A DNA stretch of 8,183 nt from Oxalobacteraceae bacterium. GTDB taxonomy: Bacteria > Pseudomonadota > Gammaproteobacteria > Burkholderiales > Burkholderiaceae_D. The stretch is taken from contig PKWO01000440.1 of the NCBI GenBank assembly GCA_003132085.1, forward strand, positions 1 through 8,183, given 5' to 3'. This document shows, one piece after another, positions 6,303 through 8,183 of the stretch. The notes below the pieces were generated by a model, which worked only from the letters and a program-made list of their open reading frames with translations, made no database searches and was not told the DNA's origin. Within the stretch, counting starts at the first letter, position 1. Each line of letters begins with the position of its first letter. The translations under genes and the position numbers were made by a program.

Positions 6303-6598
6303 CCATGGGTTGCGTTTTTCTCGTCCTGATATGGGCAGAAATGCATCAGGACGAACTTAAAAGCATGGTTGCCTCAATCAACACGCCACCGCAAAAAAAG
6401 ATGATGGTAAGCATTGCAAAAACACCAGTAGGGACACCATGGCCAGCCACCATGAGACACGCGACGCCACGCCCAGACGAAATAAAACGAATAACGGAGC
6501 AAGCACCGACGATAATTTTCAAATGCATCGACAGCGAGCGCACCACCTACACAAATATTCCTTGCGACCAGCAAGATCAACGCTTACGCAACAATTGA
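6299..6598 (+). CDS. Small membrane-anchored protein with DUF4124-like Cys motif
   Basis: The start is the ATG overlapping the HTH stop codon (ATGA at 6299-6302), which implies translational coupling and gives 99 residues. The frame is open further upstream, inside the HTH gene, but no better start with a binding site is seen. Residues 2-13 (TMGCVFLVLIWA) form a short hydrophobic N-terminus that may be a membrane anchor or signal. Residues 71-89 (IIFKCIDSERTTYTNIPC) match the look of DUF4124-type modules, YKCxDxxGxxxYTxxPC, with C76 and C89 placed to form a disulfide outside the cytoplasm. The function of that module is unknown. The protein is probably periplasmic and works with the two flanking genes. 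Confidence 0.7.
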   Translation: MTMGCVFLVLIWAEMHQDELKSMVASINTPPQKKMMVSIAKTPVGTPWPATMRHATPRPDEIKRITEQAPTIIFKCIDSERTTYTNIPCDQQDQRLRNN

Positions 6599-6658
6599 GA
6601 CAAAATCGGTTTTTCGATGGTATCGGCACTAGTAGAAGAATTTAAGCGAGATACTTGT

Positions 6659-7303
6659 ATGAGCAGAAAGTCGCAACGAAATAATAAAAGCCTGCAAATG
6701 GTAAAAAAAACCAAGGCATCAATACCGCTCCCAAAGGAAAAGACTACGCTACAACCAAACAATGTCGACATCCAACCCAAGCACCAAAAGAAAAAAGAAA
6801 TACCGTCCTTTACATCGCTCTTGAGTCGCATACAGTCGCATCAGCTTTTTATAGTAATTTTGATACTCGGCGCTCTGTTCGCTCTTAAGCCAATATACGA
6901 CGCAGCCGAGACAGCATGGCTAGAGCCGGAAATTCTTCCCCCGCCAGGCCAGATAGCCGATCCATTCTCTCTTCGATTCAAGCTGTACAACCCAAGCACA
7001 ATTAAAATCACAGAAGCCCAAATCATTTGCAGGCAGAAAATAGTGACATACGAAGACGGAAATAGTGAACTGGCCGACAACGAATTTAGCGATGGAACAA
7101 TCATAACGATTGAACCCAAAAAAACAGCACTATACATGTGCCCTTACAACCGATTTTTCGTCATACAAGGATCAATAGCACGCGCATCGATAACCATTAG
7201 GACCAAATTTAAAACACTCGGCTACAACCGATCTACAGAGTCAGAGCTATTTAACTGGGACAGCCGTTCACACCAATGGGAAAAGGGCAACATCGTTAAT
7301 TAG
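6659..7303 (+). CDS. Single-pass membrane protein of unknown function in the phage-like cassette
   Basis: I do not recognise the family. Taking the ATG at 6659 gives 214 residues. An upstream ATG at 6617 adds 14 residues but has no binding site, while AGCGAG lies about 10 nt before 6659, itself weak. The first 60 residues are Lys/Gln-rich, basic and probably disordered in the cytoplasm. Residues about 62-80 (HQLFIVILILGALFALK) form one transmembrane helix. The remaining 130 residues are predicted periplasmic and beta-rich. They start with PFSLRFKLYNPS, hold C124 and C161 as a possible disulfide, and end with aromatic ELFNWDSRSHQWEKG. This layout resembles Ig-like periplasmic domains. The gene follows the DUF4124-like gene by 60 bp and ends 38 bp from the convergent rep remnant, with no clear terminator between them. 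An envelope role such as superinfection exclusion is possible but unsupported. Confidence 0.78.
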   Translation: MSRKSQRNNKSLQMVKKTKASIPLPKEKTTLQPNNVDIQPKHQKKKEIPSFTSLLSRIQSHQLFIVILILGALFALKPIYDAAETAWLEPEILPPPGQIADPFSLRFKLYNPSTIKITEAQIICRQKIVTYEDGNSELADNEFSDGTIITIEPKKTALYMCPYNRFFVIQGSIARASITIRTKFKTLGYNRSTESELFNWDSRSHQWEKGNIVN

Positions 7304-7341
7304 CCCCTCAAAAAAACAGAGTCTTACTCGCAAAAACACAA

Positions 7342-7683
7342 TCAAAATGGACAATTCAAAGCTACCAGCCCAACATGCGGCGCAGTAGCCAACCAAACGA
7401 CGCCCAACGCATTGTTACACCACGTCTGAACAGCATCGAGGCCATGCTGACCAGCCACCGCAAACGCCACCTGAACAGCGGACAACATATCGGTTGACGC
7501 CAAGCGCCAACTAGTCACTTCCGGAAACACAATGCCGCGTGACCGAAAATATCTTTTCTGATCCAGATCACGACAGTCCATCTCTTTACCGCAATACTTG
7601 GCGATATAGGACGCCAGCTTGTGCGGATCACGAACATTGACTTGCCCCATCTGTTCGCCGGATTGCCCAAGCCCAAGCACTGA
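7342..7683 (-). pseudogene. 3' remnant of an inovirus rolling-circle replication initiator (Rep)
   Basis: About 112 in-frame codons remain of a gene whose intact relatives are roughly 300-400 residues. The segment NVRDPHKLASYIAKYCGKEM contains Y-x-x-K-Y (7608-7594), the catalytic motif 3 of HUH nickases, followed by RYFRSRGIVFPE, which is typical of filamentous-phage replication proteins of beta-proteobacteria. An intact enzyme would nick the plus-strand origin through this Tyr. Motifs 1 and 2 (HUH), needed for metal binding, are missing: a TAA interrupts the frame at 7684-7686, and about 40 bp further on the sequence changes into a Tn3-type end. The C-terminus looks intact, with TGA at 7342-7344. 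The remnant is almost certainly inactive as a nickase. Confidence 0.8.
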
Positions 7684-7721
7684 TTAGCAGTAGTCGCGAT
7701 TTGATCTGACATGTATAAGTT

Positions 7722-7760
7722 GAGGGTCGACCTGAATTCATGTAAAAACTCAAATCCCGC
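7722..7760. repeat. Probable terminal inverted repeat of the Tn3-family transposon
   Basis: The stretch beginning GAGGGTCGACC at 7722 and continuing through GAATTCATGTAAAAACTCA has the shape of Tn3-family ends: a G-rich outer end, then an ATTC-TG-AAA-type inner block. It lies about 15-50 bp past the transposase stop, where such repeats normally sit. The partner repeat and the 5-bp target duplication lie outside the window, so the exact first base is uncertain by a few positions. Confidence 0.5.
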
Positions 7761-7774
7761 TGTAACTCTTTGAT

Positions 7775-8183
7775 TTATTGAAAAATCCTGGTTTTGTAGC
7801 GCATCGGCGGCACTTTTCTGCCCAGATCCAATATGTAGTCACAATATCTGTCGATATGCTCGGTACGATATGGAGCCCGTCCGGCCAGGATTTCCTCATC
7901 AATCGTGAGCCACCCTTCCCTCTGCATCTCCTTCAAGGCGCCGGTCATCGCTTCCACATTGTGAAGAATTGCGAGATTGGCCACCATCTGATTGTATTTG
8001 ACGACTTTGCTCAGTTGGTGGCGGACATTCTCGGCGATAATGCCCCGGTTGCCGAGGAATAGCCATTTGACGAGCTGGTTGAACTCCTCACTCTTGACCA
8101 TCGGGTAGCCAACGGCACCGAAACGCAAGGCTAAATCATTTTGAGCACTATTTTGGAATTCTCCCATGGAAATTAAGGTCAAC
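7775..8183 (-). CDS. tnpA: Tn3-family transposase, C-terminal part, runs off right edge
   Basis: The last 135 or so residues of a DDE transposase of nearly 1000 residues are present; the N-terminal and catalytic parts lie beyond the window. The C-terminal signature is clear: EEFNQLVKWLFLGNRG, then KVVKYNQMVANLAILHNVEA, and finally APYRTEHIDRYCDYILDL, which parallels the APYRTxHINRFGDYTLDL motif of a Tn3 subgroup. The reading frame is intact to its TAA at 7775-7777. It continues through the right edge, so the TTG and ATG near that edge are not taken as starts. The protein would bind the element's terminal repeats and carry out replicative transposition. Whether the whole gene is functional cannot be judged. 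Confidence 0.85.
   Translation of the reverse strand, partial: LTLISMGEFQNSAQNDLALRFGAVGYPMVKSEEFNQLVKWLFLGNRGIIAENVRHQLSKVVKYNQMVANLAILHNVEAMTGALKEMQREGWLTIDEEILAGRAPYRTEHIDRYCDYILDLGRKVPPMRYKTRIFQ

Larger units (their letters stand above)
5850..7721. mobile_element. Left part of a dif-integrated filamentous-phage-like element, broken by a Tn3-family transposon
   Basis: The segment starts at the dif-like site and includes a helix-turn-helix gene, two small membrane-protein genes and, convergently, the 3' end of an inovirus-type rolling-circle replication gene. It is visibly richer in A+T than the host genes to its left. No coat, single-strand-binding or zonula-occludens-toxin-type assembly gene is seen, so it is either a satellite or a larger prophage continuing past the transposon. 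The right boundary used here is the inferred transposon end. The far dif copy would lie outside the window. Confidence 0.65.
7722..8183. mobile_element. End of a Tn3-family transposon inserted into the phage rep gene
   Basis: The element comprises the inferred terminal repeat and the transposase C-terminus and continues off the right edge. It is oriented with the 3' end of the transposase gene at this boundary. Whether a resolvase or cargo genes exist cannot be seen. Confidence 0.75.

Noticed and set aside
7515..7712. Minus-strand frame starting MSDQIATTANQ overlapping the rep remnant
   Set aside because: No ribosome binding site, and within the rep region it is an out-of-frame shadow. Its first 10 codons might be rep sequence displaced by a frameshift, but this cannot be shown here.
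7778..8062. Plus-strand open frame over the transposase
   Set aside because: Antisense of the Tn3 transposase C-terminus, which has clear family motifs.

Overview
The window looks like chromosomal DNA of a beta-proteobacterium, most likely Burkholderiales and perhaps Oxalobacteraceae. This rests on the style of the acyl-CoA synthetase, BON protein and tyrosinase, on GC-rich codon use, and on a dif-like site of proteobacterial type. The lineage is an inference from reading alone. The left 5.8 kb is host-like accessory metabolism. The right 2.3 kb, which is visibly richer in A+T up to about 7.7 kb, is a mobile region with two nested elements.

Left part. A partial AMP-forming acyl-CoA synthetase (785 to 1, minus) runs off the left edge. 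About 510 bases without a recognisable gene follow, including a perfect tandem 13-bp repeat just upstream of the synthetase. Next comes a three-BON-domain protein (minus). It is preceded by an FNR/CRP-family box centred at exactly -41.5 from the start site implied by a good -10 element, so it is predicted to be induced at low oxygen. An exported tyrosinase/polyphenol oxidase (minus) with a plant-PPO-like domain order follows. It is divergent from a Sad/GabD-type succinate-semialdehyde dehydrogenase (plus). The roughly 500-bp divergent spacer holds two dyads: one over the putative tyrosinase -35, and a perfect 22-bp palindrome about 40 nt before the dehydrogenase start. A strong Rho-independent terminator closes the dehydrogenase gene.

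Right part. A 28-bp XerC/XerD dif-like site lies at 5850-5877. To its right, a terminator-like hairpin precedes a tight plus-strand cassette: a helix-turn-helix protein, an ATGA-overlapping small membrane protein with a DUF4124-like Cys motif, and a single-pass membrane protein. Convergent to it is the 3' end of a filamentous-phage (inovirus) rolling-circle replication gene, which retains the YxxKY motif. The best reading is a dif-integrated filamentous prophage or satellite (an Xer-exploiting element). Its rep gene was cut by a Tn3-family transposon, of which one end and the transposase C-terminus are visible before the window ends.

The most unusual points are the dif-bounded element with a non-canonical cassette, the nested Tn3 insertion into rep, and the exact FNR architecture at the BON gene. 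No CRISPR array, tRNA or rRNA was seen.
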